From assembly GCA_006226375.1 (NCBI GenBank), contig SBHC01000010.1:548492-612491 (forward strand): a stretch of DNA of 64,000 nt, given 5' to 3'. Below the pieces are notes generated by a model that had not been told where the DNA came from, made no database searches, and saw only the letters and a list, made by a program, of their open reading frames with translations. The first letter of the stretch is position 1, and each line of letters starts with the position of its first letter. Positions 43,825 to 53,760 of the stretch are shown here, in pieces. This stretch comes from Deltaproteobacteria bacterium (GTDB taxonomy: Bacteria > Myxococcota_C > UBA6777). Made by a program: the position numbers and the translations under genes.

Positions 43825-45675
43825 CTAAGGAATCTTCAAGCGACGTAGCAAGTTCTGCACTTCCACGCGATGACCTTCGGCGTTTCGCAGTGTTTGCGCC
43901 CAGCGATTGCGTTCTTTGCGGTGGGAGGGACCTTGCCAGTGATGGAACAGCACCATGCCCAACAAGCTACGAAGACCTCGGGGGGATGCTTTCACCATAC
44001 GCTTAAGCTCATGGTGGAGTTGCTTCACAAGTGTGGGGTCCTTTTTCCCCTGACGAAGCGCCCGATACACCGACCGATCGATAGAAGCCGGATGAATCAT
44101 TCGATACGCCAGATGCTTCCAAGAGGGATACGACTTTCGCTTCACGTAAATAACAGCAGCTTCACTCCAGTACACCATCATCCAATCGGTATTCAGAGCC
44201 AAAAAAAGATGACTCTGAAAGTCGAGATGGTTGGAAGCAACCACCCAGTTCACGTTGTATTTCTTTTGCAGACGAAAAAACACATCGGGCCGACGTTGGG
44301 AAAGCAAGGACGCCCGAAACGAAGGAGGCGGGTACACCATATCGTTCCGACCGTCCACCTGCACCTTGTAGGTGGGCCAAAGCTTCCACATCAGATAGCC
44401 GCCCAACCGAAACGAGTGCATCGGATTGCCTTGTGGCTTGTGTTTTTGGATGAAAGCAACCGCTCCCACCGGGACCTTGTGAGGATTGATTCCCATAGTC
44501 CATGGGTCAATTCGTTGTGCGTAGAGCAACCCCCAACTCGCAAGGCCTGTAGCCACCAGAAGAGTGGCGCGCTGGGTCAACAACGTCCACCCTTTGGAGT
44601 GAGCTTCAAGGTGCACCAACACATGCCCCACAAGAACGGCCGACACCATCGAAAGGTACGGAATCCATCGGATACTCCGAGCCGCAAGAACCGCAAACAA
44701 GAGGAACGCAAGGAGCGGCCACAAGGTGAGGGGTTGCGACTCTTCCTGAGGTTCCTTGGATGATCGGGCAAACACAACCAGCCAACCCAGACCTCCCACC
44801 ACCGACAACAAAGCCGCCAACGGAAAGAACTGGAAGAACTGGAGCAGGGAAATGGCCTGCCACTCGGAGCTAACTTGCTTAATAAAATCGCTGTTGACCA
44901 CGCCCACACTGGTCGTAAAAATGTGAATCCCGTTGGGGTTAAGCAGACCCAACAACAACGCAAGCGGTAGCATCATGGATGCGCCTAGCAACAACGAACG
45001 GCTTGGAGCCTCTCCCAACCATCGCAACGACCAGGAACGTCCTCGCGTGAGGTACGCCGCCCACAGCCCCAAGAGCCAGCCCAGAATCATCACATAACCA
45101 AGCAGCGCGCCGCGATGAAGCTGCATCCAGACCCACTGCACCAGCACCCATGGAGCCAGCGCCCACAGAACATTGCGCCACCCTTCGATGTGAGGCCGAA
45201 GACGCAATCGCTCCAAGCCCGTAACAAGGAGCGCAAAGCACACCAAGGAGAACAGCAAGGGCCGCTCCAGCATCCTGTACTGAATGGCTCCCCAGACGAG
45301 CACCGAAACAACGAGCGAAAGCCACACAGAGCCCCGCTCCGCAAACAACCGCCGAAACGCCCAGGCGACAGCAAGAAACGCGAGAAGCTTAAGAACAAAG
45401 AACCCCCACACGCCCAAAGCATTGTAGAGCCCAAAGAGGATCACATCAGCGAGAAGGTCCTTGTACAACCAAGGACGACCTGCCTCCGTGTAGGAGAAGA
45501 TTTCCTTGGGCAACGTGGTGCTTTGCTCCCAAGCCACGCTGCCAATTTTCAGGTGCCAAGCGAAATCCGCCCCTTGCAAGGGGTTCCAGATCAAAAGAAT
45601 GGCCCCAACCACGAGCACCAAACCAAGCCAAAGCTTCGCCAGCACCGGGGGCATCACCGTGGAGCGACTCATCAA
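43825..45675 (-). CDS. Polytopic membrane protein, GT-C-like glycosyltransferase candidate
   Basis: 616 residues, about ten to twelve hydrophobic segments in the first ~420, then a soluble C-terminal region of ~190. Near the N-terminus ADFAWHLKIGSVAWEQ and FSYTEAGRPWLYKDLLADV follow the pattern seen in GT-C-like membrane proteins, where an acidic residue precedes WHL and an FSxTxxGxPW motif follows. VDGRNDMVYP occurs in the soluble part. These features suggest transfer of a sugar from a polyprenyl carrier, but the assignment rests on architecture and should be taken as weak. It is flanked by an exported protein and a serine hydrolase. Confidence 0.55.
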   Translation of the reverse strand: MMSRSTVMPPVLAKLWLGLVLVVGAILLIWNPLQGADFAWHLKIGSVAWEQSTTLPKEIFSYTEAGRPWLYKDLLADVILFGLYNALGVWGFFVLKLLAFLAVAWAFRRLFAERGSVWLSLVVSVLVWGAIQYRMLERPLLFSLVCFALLVTGLERLRLRPHIEGWRNVLWALAPWVLVQWVWMQLHRGALLGYVMILGWLLGLWAAYLTRGRSWSLRWLGEAPSRSLLLGASMMLPLALLLGLLNPNGIHIFTTSVGVVNSDFIKQVSSEWQAISLLQFFQFFPLAALLSVVGGLGWLVVFARSSKEPQEESQPLTLWPLLAFLLFAVLAARSIRWIPYLSMVSAVLVGHVLVHLEAHSKGWTLLTQRATLLVATGLASWGLLYAQRIDPWTMGINPHKVPVGAVAFIQKHKPQGNPMHSFRLGGYLMWKLWPTYKVQVDGRNDMVYPPPSFRASLLSQRRPDVFFRLQKKYNVNWVVASNHLDFQSHLFLALNTDWMMVYWSEAAVIYVKRKSYPSWKHLAYRMIHPASIDRSVYRALRQGKKDPTLVKQLHHELKRMVKASPRGLRSLLGMVLFHHWQGPSHRKERNRWAQTLRNAEGHRVEVQNLLRRLKIP

Positions 45676-45709
45676 TCTGTTCTCTTTCTAGAAGGCATTC
45701 ACAAAAGCT

Positions 45710-47008
45710 TCAGTCTTCATCGCGCAAGTTTTTGGGTTCACGAAGGGGGGGAGAAGGAGCCTCAAACGAAAACATGGCACGGTTGGGAGGAGGGTTGAGC
45801 ACCGGCCGACCCGCTTGGCTTCCAGCAGAACCGTCCGCAGGTAGCTCCAACCCTTCCGTATCAGGAGGAGGCAAGACCGCCGACTCAGAGAGCAACCCAT
45901 GCAAGACATTGTGCACGACAGGGCGAAGCTTCGTAATCCCCGGATTCTCCCGGCTTGGATGCACGCGATTGGTGAGCAAGATGGCGATTTGCTCGTCATC
46001 TCGGTCGATCCAAAGAGAGCAACCAGTGAAGCCCAAGTGCCCCACGGAGTTCCGCGAAAACAGAGAGCCGGCCTGGCTTCCTTCCGGTGATGGAGTGTCC
46101 CAGCCCAACGCCCACGTCGAGCCTTCAACGAGGTCTTGCTTTCGCCAGAACTCTTGGATGACCGCCGGGGTGAAAAAGTTAAACTCACCCTTTGCGCAAC
46201 GCAGCACCGTTTGGGCGTAACGATGGAGGTCGTTGGTCGTGGAAAACAAACCGGCGTGTCCGGCCACACCGCCCATCGCATAACAATTGTCGTCGTGAAC
46301 TTCCCCTTGCAACAAGCGACCTCGCCAGGGACATTGTTCGGTGGAGACCACCTGCCGACCACGTAGACGCTTTCGTCGCAAGGCGTCATCGGTCAGAGGC
46401 AAGAAGAATGTGTCTTCCATCCCAAGAGGCCGGAACACCTGCTCCACACAGAAGGTGTCGAGCGACTGCCCCACAATCTTCTCGATCAACCGGCCCAACA
46501 CAATGAAGCCCAGGTCGCTGTAGACGCTCTTCGTTTCGGGAGGTGCTACGTCCATGTTCGCAATTTGTTGGACCACCCAATCGACAGCTTCCGGCCCCGG
46601 AGCAGGACCTCCTCCGTCTTGACGCAGCGCCACAATCTCTTTGAAGAACTCCACATGAGCGGGCATTCCGCTGCAGTGATTCAGCAAATGACGCACAGTG
46701 ATGTTGGTTTTTCCAGCCTGCTTGAAGCTGGGGAAGAAGCCAGACACTTTCTGGTCCAGCTCCAGCTCACCTGCATCAATCAGCAGCATGATCGACGATG
46801 TGGTGGCCACGGCCTTGGTCAAAGACGCCACATCAAAAATAGCCTGGGCCACGAGGGGCAGCGGAACAGGATACAAGCAAGCGTACCCAACGGCGTGATC
46901 GTAGCGAACAACACCTTTGCGAGAGGCACAAACGACAGCCCCAGGACAGACCCGCTTTCGGCTTGCTTCTCGCAGCAACAACAACACTGGATCACTGTTG
47001 GATATCAT
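45710..47008 (-). CDS. Serine hydrolase of the class C beta-lactamase/esterase family
   Basis: 432 residues. SLTK (Ser62, Lys65) is the nucleophile motif, YSD (~170) matches the YxN position with Asp for Asn, and HLGFTG near residue 325 matches the K/HxG motif. AGHAGLFSTTNDLHRYAQ is typical of EstB-like enzymes. There is no signal peptide, so it may act in the cytosol as an esterase or peptide hydrolase rather than as a beta-lactamase. The C-terminal ~60 residues are Pro/Ser-rich and extra to the family. It runs parallel to the GT-C-like gene. Confidence 0.82.
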   Translation of the reverse strand: MISNSDPVLLLLREASRKRVCPGAVVCASRKGVVRYDHAVGYACLYPVPLPLVAQAIFDVASLTKAVATTSSIMLLIDAGELELDQKVSGFFPSFKQAGKTNITVRHLLNHCSGMPAHVEFFKEIVALRQDGGGPAPGPEAVDWVVQQIANMDVAPPETKSVYSDLGFIVLGRLIEKIVGQSLDTFCVEQVFRPLGMEDTFFLPLTDDALRRKRLRGRQVVSTEQCPWRGRLLQGEVHDDNCYAMGGVAGHAGLFSTTNDLHRYAQTVLRCAKGEFNFFTPAVIQEFWRKQDLVEGSTWALGWDTPSPEGSQAGSLFSRNSVGHLGFTGCSLWIDRDDEQIAILLTNRVHPSRENPGITKLRPVVHNVLHGLLSESAVLPPPDTEGLELPADGSAGSQAGRPVLNPPPNRAMFSFEAPSPPLREPKNLRDED

Positions 47009-47059
47009 CTTTACTCCAGGCTCTTTCAGATCTGAGAACGCAAATCGGCTTTCACACCT

Positions 47060-48148
47060 TTACCGTTGTACACAATTTGTGCCGTCGGAAAAACACTTGG
47101 ATTCGTTTTGACACACTTCACTGCGCTGGCAATCGCTATCCTGGCTGGCAACGCATCGGCCCTCTTTGGCAGTACACTTGCCTTCCCGTGGACAGATGCC
47201 TGCGCTCTTGCAGTCACCGTCGAGCTTGGCGATGCAGACTCCTTCTTCGGCCTTGCACATCCCGTTTTCTCGACAGACCAACGAGAACGAGCAGTCGGAG
47301 TCTTGTGTGGCCTTGCAGGTGCCGTCGTTGCCGTTGGAGCACTTGCCCTCGTCCAAACACAGCTGGGAGTTCCGACAGCTCTCCCCTGTTGCAAAGGAGC
47401 AAATCCCAGCGGACGCTTTGCAGCGAGCGCCCAACTTGCAGGCCTCACTGTTGGCACAATCTTCGTCTGTGGCCGCCAAGCATTTTCCAGTGCGCTCTGT
47501 ACATTCGCCGTCCTTGCTGCAGAGGGTGCTGCGTTTGCAGTCATCTGAGGTCAGCAGCGCGCAGGCATTCTCACGAACCGAACACTGTGCCTTCTCTGTG
47601 CAATTTTTGCTGGCCTGGCAATCTTTGTCGTTGGCCGCAATGCAGAGATTGTTCCGACCAAAGCAGCGGCCTTCCACCGTGCAAGCCTCGCTGTTTTTGC
47701 AGTCTTCCGTCGTCGCGGCGCAGGCTCCATCCATGAGGGAGCAGCGACCATCTTTCTTGCAAGCGTCACTGTTCTTGCAGTGGTCGGCCGAGGTGGGCTT
47801 GCATTCGCCTCCCTCAAAGCCGCACTTGCCTTCGGCTTTGCAGCTGTCGCCCTGATCGCAGCCCACACACTTGCTAGAAGCGACCACACAAGCCCCCTGC
47901 GATTTGCAGTTGTCGCTGTTTTGGCAATCGCTGTCTTTGCTCGCGACACAGACTCCATTGAAGGCTCCACACAAACCTTCCTGACGACATTTGTCGCTTT
48001 GCTTGCAAGACTCCGTTGTCGCTGGACCTCCACAAGCCCACATCGCCACCCACAAACAGGCAAGGCCCACAACAACACGAACCTTATGCGTTATACTCCA
48101 GGCTGCTCGAACATGGGTTTCTTCCTGGGCTATCTTTGCTGCGGTCAT
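47060..48148 (-). CDS. Cysteine-repeat lipoprotein (about ten ~32-residue repeats)
   Basis: 362 residues if started at the ATG with AGGA eight bases upstream. The signal region ends in AMWAC, a lipobox-like site. The whole mature protein consists of about ten repeats of the form C-x3-x-S-xx-C-x4-G-x-C-x6-C-x-A-x3-D, each with four cysteines. Nothing outside the repeats suggests an enzyme. It differs from the 33 kb lipoprotein in spacing (SxxC ... GxC rather than HCGxCG), so it is a separate repeat family. It probably acts at the cell surface as a rigid, disulfide-stabilised rod or binding protein. Confidence 0.8.
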   Translation of the reverse strand: MTAAKIAQEETHVRAAWSITHKVRVVVGLACLWVAMWACGGPATTESCKQSDKCRQEGLCGAFNGVCVASKDSDCQNSDNCKSQGACVVASSKCVGCDQGDSCKAEGKCGFEGGECKPTSADHCKNSDACKKDGRCSLMDGACAATTEDCKNSEACTVEGRCFGRNNLCIAANDKDCQASKNCTEKAQCSVRENACALLTSDDCKRSTLCSKDGECTERTGKCLAATDEDCANSEACKLGARCKASAGICSFATGESCRNSQLCLDEGKCSNGNDGTCKATQDSDCSFSLVCRENGMCKAEEGVCIAKLDGDCKSAGICPREGKCTAKEGRCVASQDSDCQRSEVCQNESKCFSDGTNCVQR

Positions 48149-48295
48149 ACGAAACATCCTACACATCATCCAAACGGTTCATCCACAAAACATTCTTCTC
48201 TAGTTGTAGGGATGATCCAACGTTTTGACAACACACCAAGCCACCAGAGAAAGCAGAACCCTACCCTTCCTTCCGCTCATAACATTCACACCGCA

Positions 48296-51022
48296 CTACC
48301 GGAGATGAACAAACGCAGCGCGGATCGAGACAGTTGAGCTGTTGTGTTGGCGGGCCATTTGGTGGAGAGCCTTCCAAGAGCCAGTTGGAGTGGTGTAACG
48401 CAGCAAAGCCTGGACCGCGCAACGCTGAAGGAATCGATCACTGGACTGCAAACCCTGCTTAACTCCTGAGATGCCTGCATCCACACGAGCCAAGCCATAA
48501 ATCGCATGACAACGAGCGTCAGCCGAGGAGTTTCCCAGCAATGTTTTTAACTCAGCCACATGAGAGCCCAACTCAGACTTGGGCAACGAACGGAGAATTC
48601 CGGCTCGCACCCGAGAGTTTCGCGTTTTCTTCAGGCCACGGAGGAGAGCGTTCTTGCTGATCTTTCCACCCAACGCTCCCAGCAAACGGGCTGCAGCGAT
48701 TCGCACGTCGGGGTTTCGATCCTTTTGCACCAAACGACGCGCGATGCGTAGCACCTTGCGACGAGGAAAGTCTTCATGCTTCCGCAAAAGCCGAAGATGA
48801 CGCAAAGCAATCATCCGAGCGATAGGATACCGGTCACGACGTGCGTGCTTCAGAAACAGGGGGAAACGTTGCTTGTGGTCAAAGGTGGCCAACGTATTTA
48901 AGCCGCCCACCCGAAGATTCTTGTCGTAGTAGAACGCAAGCCCGTAACGACGCAACAACGAGAGCTGACGTTTGGTGGAGAGGAAGCGGTATGGCAACGT
49001 CGGCGCGATCCGCTTCACCCAGCCCTGCCAGTCGCGGAAGATGCTGCAGTATCCAGCCTTTTCTCGGCCCAACTTGTTCCGACATCCAAACCAGCGCGAC
49101 AGCAGCGAACGCTGCGCACATCGGTCTCCCTGGTTTGCCAGAGCCACCAACGCCCAGATCAAAGGACGCTTGTGACGAGGATAGCGACGGATTCGTTTGC
49201 GTCCCTTCTCTTCCCGGTAGTAGAAGCGCTTGGCAATTTTCGATGGGCATCCACGCACCGAGCCGCTGCGTCGAGAGCCGTACAGCCCTCCCCACACCAA
49301 ACGCCGCAGCGCTTGTTGGCTTTGCTTCTTGTAACCCAAAGCGTGGAGAGCCTGTCCGCAAGCCAGCTGAACATAAGGAGACCTCGACCAGAGCTGCGAA
49401 CGAATGGCCTTCGCTGCAGCCTTCCAACGCAGCGCTGCAAGGCTTCGGCACGCCACCACTCGAACACGATGCTCCGGATCCGAGAGGGCCTTGGTCGCCA
49501 CGCTGGCTCCGACTGCGCCGTAACGACGCGCAGCCTTCACCGCCAACATCCGAACGTTTCCGGCCGGGTCGTGGAGCAACACCTGCAGCAGCGCCTTGTC
49601 GGCAGCCGTGGGACGCTTGGCCTTCAGCAGCAGACGCGCGAGGAGCACACGATCATACACGTTGGGAGAACGCAACGCTTTAACCAGCCGCTGCCAGGAC
49701 GCTTTCTGTTCACTCGACAAGCTCGGAGCCGTGGGGGAAGGTTGTGAAGATCTCGTCCATTGGTTGTCTGGGGTGTACACAGCCCAACGCCGACGACGTC
49801 GACGGATCTTGGAGGTCTTTGGACCTTCAAAGCAATAGAAGTACCCATCGCGAGAGCCGAGATAGACGCGCCCACCGGCCACAGCAGCCGTAGACACGAT
49901 GTAGGCACCTGCCTTGTACGACGACAGCTTCTCACCATCGGAAGCTCGCAACACATAGATGTATCCGGCCCAATCGCCAAACAAGATGCGGCCGCCCACC
50001 CACACGGGTGACGCCCAAATCCCTTCCTGAATGATGCGTTTCCAGATCAACCGACCGGTGTTCGCGTCGATCGCATAGAAGCGTCGATCGTTGGAGCCCA
50101 CGTACACTCGATCGTTAACCACAGCGGTGGTGGACCAGATGCCGCCATCTGTTACACGCTTCCAGAGCAGCTCACCAGTGTCTGCGTCGACGGCATACAA
50201 CCAGCCGTTCTCGGAGCCAAAGAAGAGCTTGCCTTTGTAATACGTGGGTGTGGTGTCGGTGTCATCGCCGGTTCGGAACCGCCAACGCAGCTTGCCTGTT
50301 TTCAGGTCCAGGCTGTGCAGGTAGCCATCGTAAGAGTTGATGAAGATGTGGTTCCCGACAATGGTCGGCGACGACTCGATCGACCCCATGGTTTTGTAGG
50401 TCCAGAAGATCTTGCCGTTGAGGGGGTTCATCGCATACAGCCGACCGTCTTCACCCCCCCAATACATCTTGTTCTTCCAGATGATGGGGGTGGAGTCGAC
50501 GTCTTTGCGAGGTGTATGATACTTCCACAACACCTTGCCGGTCTTTGCGTCGAGGCAGAACAACCGGTCACTGCGAGCCCCAAAGTAGATGCGTCCGTTC
50601 CAGTACGCCACAGACGACTTGATGGAGCCTCCCGCCCAGAACTTCCAGTATTGTTTCCCTGTGTGACGGTTCAGACAATGCAGATACCCTCCCACCGAAC
50701 TCACCCAGACACGATCACCAACCACAGCCGCCTGACCGGACCATCCGGTCCCATGCCACATCAGCTTTTTCCCGTCGGAGCCGATCCAACGTCGGTCGCG
50801 AAAACCGCTGGTCTTGAAGCGCCAACGGACTTTGAGTTGAGCGGGAATGTATCCTTTGCCATAAAACCGTCGGTGCGCGTTGCCGCGAAACGTTTGGATC
50901 CATTCTTTGGAGCAAGAGCACGAGCTATCGGATGTCTCAGCGTTTGCTTCGCCCGTACCTCCAAGCAGGAGACTCATCACGACACTCATCACAAGTGTAA
51001 ACTTCCTTGGCAGGACCACCAT
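48296..51022 (-). CDS. Exported PQQ-like beta-propeller fused to HEAT repeats
   Basis: 908 residues from an ATG six bases after GAGG; the open frame above it is antisense to other sequence and rejected. A cleavable signal peptide (...LLLGGTGEANAE) is followed by a BamB/PQQ-type eight-bladed propeller built on repeated LYAVDADTGELLWK-like blades (residues ~60-430). A Pro/Ser linker with a run of Arg then leads to HEAT repeats (about residues 480-905: VRMLAVKAARRYG, VRVVACRSLAALRW and others). Both parts usually mediate protein binding; the pair in one exported chain is unusual. No lipobox. Confidence 0.82.
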   Translation of the reverse strand: MVVLPRKFTLVMSVVMSLLLGGTGEANAETSDSSCSCSKEWIQTFRGNAHRRFYGKGYIPAQLKVRWRFKTSGFRDRRWIGSDGKKLMWHGTGWSGQAAVVGDRVWVSSVGGYLHCLNRHTGKQYWKFWAGGSIKSSVAYWNGRIYFGARSDRLFCLDAKTGKVLWKYHTPRKDVDSTPIIWKNKMYWGGEDGRLYAMNPLNGKIFWTYKTMGSIESSPTIVGNHIFINSYDGYLHSLDLKTGKLRWRFRTGDDTDTTPTYYKGKLFFGSENGWLYAVDADTGELLWKRVTDGGIWSTTAVVNDRVYVGSNDRRFYAIDANTGRLIWKRIIQEGIWASPVWVGGRILFGDWAGYIYVLRASDGEKLSSYKAGAYIVSTAAVAGGRVYLGSRDGYFYCFEGPKTSKIRRRRRRWAVYTPDNQWTRSSQPSPTAPSLSSEQKASWQRLVKALRSPNVYDRVLLARLLLKAKRPTAADKALLQVLLHDPAGNVRMLAVKAARRYGAVGASVATKALSDPEHRVRVVACRSLAALRWKAAAKAIRSQLWSRSPYVQLACGQALHALGYKKQSQQALRRLVWGGLYGSRRSGSVRGCPSKIAKRFYYREEKGRKRIRRYPRHKRPLIWALVALANQGDRCAQRSLLSRWFGCRNKLGREKAGYCSIFRDWQGWVKRIAPTLPYRFLSTKRQLSLLRRYGLAFYYDKNLRVGGLNTLATFDHKQRFPLFLKHARRDRYPIARMIALRHLRLLRKHEDFPRRKVLRIARRLVQKDRNPDVRIAAARLLGALGGKISKNALLRGLKKTRNSRVRAGILRSLPKSELGSHVAELKTLLGNSSADARCHAIYGLARVDAGISGVKQGLQSSDRFLQRCAVQALLRYTTPTGSWKALHQMARQHNSSTVSIRAAFVHLR

Positions 51023-51331
51023 TCGAAACCTCACCGTGTTAGGGATGCAGAGTCGCTGCTCCGACTCCCGTAGAAGCCGCATCCCTTTGGTTTTCAGACA
51101 GAGTTGTATAGATCGTTGGACAGAGAGCTTTGGACTTCCCCTATCCAAGGGTAGAACCATCGACATGGTTGTATCACAAAGAGAAGATCGGTACACTTTT
51201 CCAACGTCGGCAACAATGCTATAACCGGAGCACCCTGCAAGAACGTGCAGCCCAAGCGACCTCTCGGGTGTGGTGTTGCAGGCGAACGACCACACGCTGT
51301 GGTCAGAGACGAGGAAAGAAAGGAAACTGCC
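51023..51331. other. Divergent promoter region between the propeller and the small-protein gene
   Basis: 309 bases with no supported gene. Frames stay open here on the minus strand, but the predicted product lacks any recognisable segment or ribosome site. It must contain the promoters for both divergent genes. No clear operator was seen. Confidence 0.5.
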
Positions 51332-51613
51332 ATGATGCATGTGGAAGTCGAATGTGCCGACAAAAGTCCGCAAGGGACTGAGCCGTGTAGCATTACGCTG
51401 GGAGCCCGCACCGTCGAGGTTATCGACATCATCGACCGGTGGCAAGATCAAGACAAAAACTACTTCCGCGTCCAAGGCGAGGATAGCTGCACCTACATGC
51501 TTTGCTTCGACCTCAACGAACAATTCTGGGAGCTGACTTCCTTTGAACGTCGCGAAGAGATCCAGGAACAAATGGACTCCGCCTTCCGCCACTCGTTCCG
51601 AGGCAAAGTCTAA
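51332..51613 (+). CDS. Small conserved cytosolic protein (93 aa)
   Basis: AAAGGAA precedes the ATG by seven bases. The pattern TLGARTVEVIDIIDRWQDQDKNYF followed by a strand-rich segment and WELTSFER resembles a short family found in proteobacteria, with a conserved RW and YF pair, possibly related to DUF6504-like proteins. No function is known. It is followed 176 bases later by a peptide-binding-like protein. Confidence 0.65.
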   Translation: MMHVEVECADKSPQGTEPCSITLGARTVEVIDIIDRWQDQDKNYFRVQGEDSCTYMLCFDLNEQFWELTSFERREEIQEQMDSAFRHSFRGKV

Positions 51614-51789
51614 GAAGACAACCCTGCCACGCTTCAGTCCACGCTCTCTAACGCGCTTCTGCAGCCCTCCACGTTCTGAATCACCACCCTTGTAACAAAA
51701 TGTCCAGTCGTTGGAAGACAAGAACAGGCGCCAATCTTGTTCCTTGCTCCTTTCAACAAACATCCCACATTCCAAACAAGGGGAACCCA

Positions 51790-53739
51790 GTGACGACCTC
51801 GAAAGCCCCTCGTGTATCGTTGGCTGCAGTGGTGGTGGGCCTGGTCATAGGCCTTGCTCTAGGAAGCAGCGTAGCCTTCTGGTTGGCCTTGTCCACCTGG
51901 CGCCATCTCCAACAAACGTTTCAGCCCACGCCAGAGTCGAGCCCTTCTTCACAGGCAATCTCAGCCTCCACGCACAACTCTCAGGAAGGCAACGTCCCAA
52001 CGGAAAGCCAGGACGATCGCGGCAAGAACAACGAGACGCCCCAAAAACGTAAAGCTCCAGCCCAACGCAACGTGACGAAGAAGAAAAAGGCCAAGAAGAA
52101 AAAGGCGGACAAGGCTCTTTCCAGCCCCCATGTGATTCCAGTGAGTCAGCACAGGGAAAAGAAGCCAGTTCGCCAGTGGACAGCGCCAACCCAGGCCAAG
52201 AACCCATGGCAGCCCTCTTCGTCCGCTCGCCCGACTGCGGCAAAACAGATCTTTCATTACAGCGAGTCAAAAGAAGCCAAATACCTGGCTCCCATCTATG
52301 CAAAAAACGACGCGGAACAACGCTTGGTAAGCCTGATGTTTGAACGACTTTGGCACGATCACAACACCAGCACCCCCAAACCCTGGCTCGCTGTGAAGTG
52401 GCGTTCCCTCGATCAAGGACGCCGCCTGTGGGTCCGCCTTCGCGACAACGTCCGCTGGCACAACGGTACCCTTCTTACCTCCAGAGACTTGTACCATTCC
52501 TTTGATTACGATCGATTGTTGACCTCTACCCTCCGCCAAAAACAAGCTTACAGCCTGGTAAAGAAGGTCAAGATCATCAACGACAAAGAGGTTGAGTTTC
52601 TGTTCGCGAAACCGCTCAAGCAACCCTGGCGGCTCATCAATGTGTGGATCTTTCCCTACTTAAAACCTTACAAAAAAAATGAAACTCGCGACCGCTTGCC
52701 TCTTTACATGAGGCCCATTGGAACAGGACCCTATCGATACCACGCCAAGAAGGGAAGGAGCATAACCCTTCAACGATACGCTGACTATTGGCGCAAGACG
52801 CCGCAGGCCTTTTCCACGATCGTGATGCGAACCATTACGGATCCACACATCGCCATTAATGTCCTTCGTTACGGGGGAATCGATGTGATGATGGACTTCC
52901 CAGTTTCTCAGATATCCTTACCCGCCTCCCCCAGGAACTTTTCGTTTGCATCGTACAAGCACTCTCGCTGGTGGAGCCTTGTTTGCAACACCAGAAACCC
53001 CATTCTGAAGAAAGCTTCGCTGCGTCGCGCCTTGTTCTCGCTGATGAGCCAGCAGCTCCCTCAACTGTCTCAAGTCGGAACAGAGCAACTTCTGACAGGA
53101 CCCTTCACACCCCACTTCCCCCTTGGCATCGCGTCCAGCGCCACACGAAAAACAAACAAGACGGAAGCGCTGCACGACCTTCGTCAAGAAGGATGGAAGA
53201 GCAAAGAAACATCGGAGGAGCACAGCGGCCAGCTTCGTTACAAGGAAGGGAAGCCTTTTCGGCTCCGTCTGCTTGTCTCCGTGAAACACCGCAAGCTCAA
53301 GCCCATCTTAGAGCAGCTTCAGAAGACCTGGAGAGGGTATGGCCTGGACGTTCGTTTGCGGTGGGCTTCGCCGTTCAACTTCCGTCGTTACGTTCGTTAC
53401 CTCAGGAACTTTGAGCTTGCGTTGATGGAATGGGATATCCCAGAAAACCATGTCTTCAAGCGGTACATCGAACTCTTTTATGCATCGAGAAAGTTCAATT
53501 ACGGGGCCTACTACAGCCCTACTCTGCTGCTGCTGTTGAAGCAGGCAATTCACAACGACAACCCTGTTCAAACCTTGCGTTACTTTGAACAAGTTCTTCA
53601 ACAACTGGAGAAAGACAGGCCTCACCTGTGGCTCTGGTATTTGCCAGGGCAGATGGCGATCTCTACAAAGCTAGGCGGCGTTCGGGTCGATCCCGATATG
53701 CCATTCCGTCACATTCTCCAGTGGTTTAAGCTTCCGTAG
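51790..53739 (+). CDS. Membrane-anchored extracellular solute-binding protein (family 5, peptide type)
   Basis: 649 residues from a GTG with AAGGGGAA upstream. A single N-terminal hydrophobic helix (~residues 10-35) without a lipobox is followed by a Lys/Ala/Pro-rich linker to ~160, then a DppA/OppA-type fold: LRDNVRWHNGTLLTSRDLYHSFD and GTGPYRY are family 5 signatures. No ABC permease or ATPase lies nearby, so it may be an orphan receptor. The basic linker may span the periplasm. Confidence 0.78.
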   Translation: MTTSKAPRVSLAAVVVGLVIGLALGSSVAFWLALSTWRHLQQTFQPTPESSPSSQAISASTHNSQEGNVPTESQDDRGKNNETPQKRKAPAQRNVTKKKKAKKKKADKALSSPHVIPVSQHREKKPVRQWTAPTQAKNPWQPSSSARPTAAKQIFHYSESKEAKYLAPIYAKNDAEQRLVSLMFERLWHDHNTSTPKPWLAVKWRSLDQGRRLWVRLRDNVRWHNGTLLTSRDLYHSFDYDRLLTSTLRQKQAYSLVKKVKIINDKEVEFLFAKPLKQPWRLINVWIFPYLKPYKKNETRDRLPLYMRPIGTGPYRYHAKKGRSITLQRYADYWRKTPQAFSTIVMRTITDPHIAINVLRYGGIDVMMDFPVSQISLPASPRNFSFASYKHSRWWSLVCNTRNPILKKASLRRALFSLMSQQLPQLSQVGTEQLLTGPFTPHFPLGIASSATRKTNKTEALHDLRQEGWKSKETSEEHSGQLRYKEGKPFRLRLLVSVKHRKLKPILEQLQKTWRGYGLDVRLRWASPFNFRRYVRYLRNFELALMEWDIPENHVFKRYIELFYASRKFNYGAYYSPTLLLLLKQAIHNDNPVQTLRYFEQVLQQLEKDRPHLWLWYLPGQMAISTKLGGVRVDPDMPFRHILQWFKLP

Positions 53740-53760
53740 GAAGAACCAACATCACGACAC

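Noticed and set aside
51023-51775. In-frame extension of the propeller/HEAT gene
   Set aside because: A signal peptide and ribosome site mark the start at 51022, and the extension overlaps a better plus-strand gene.
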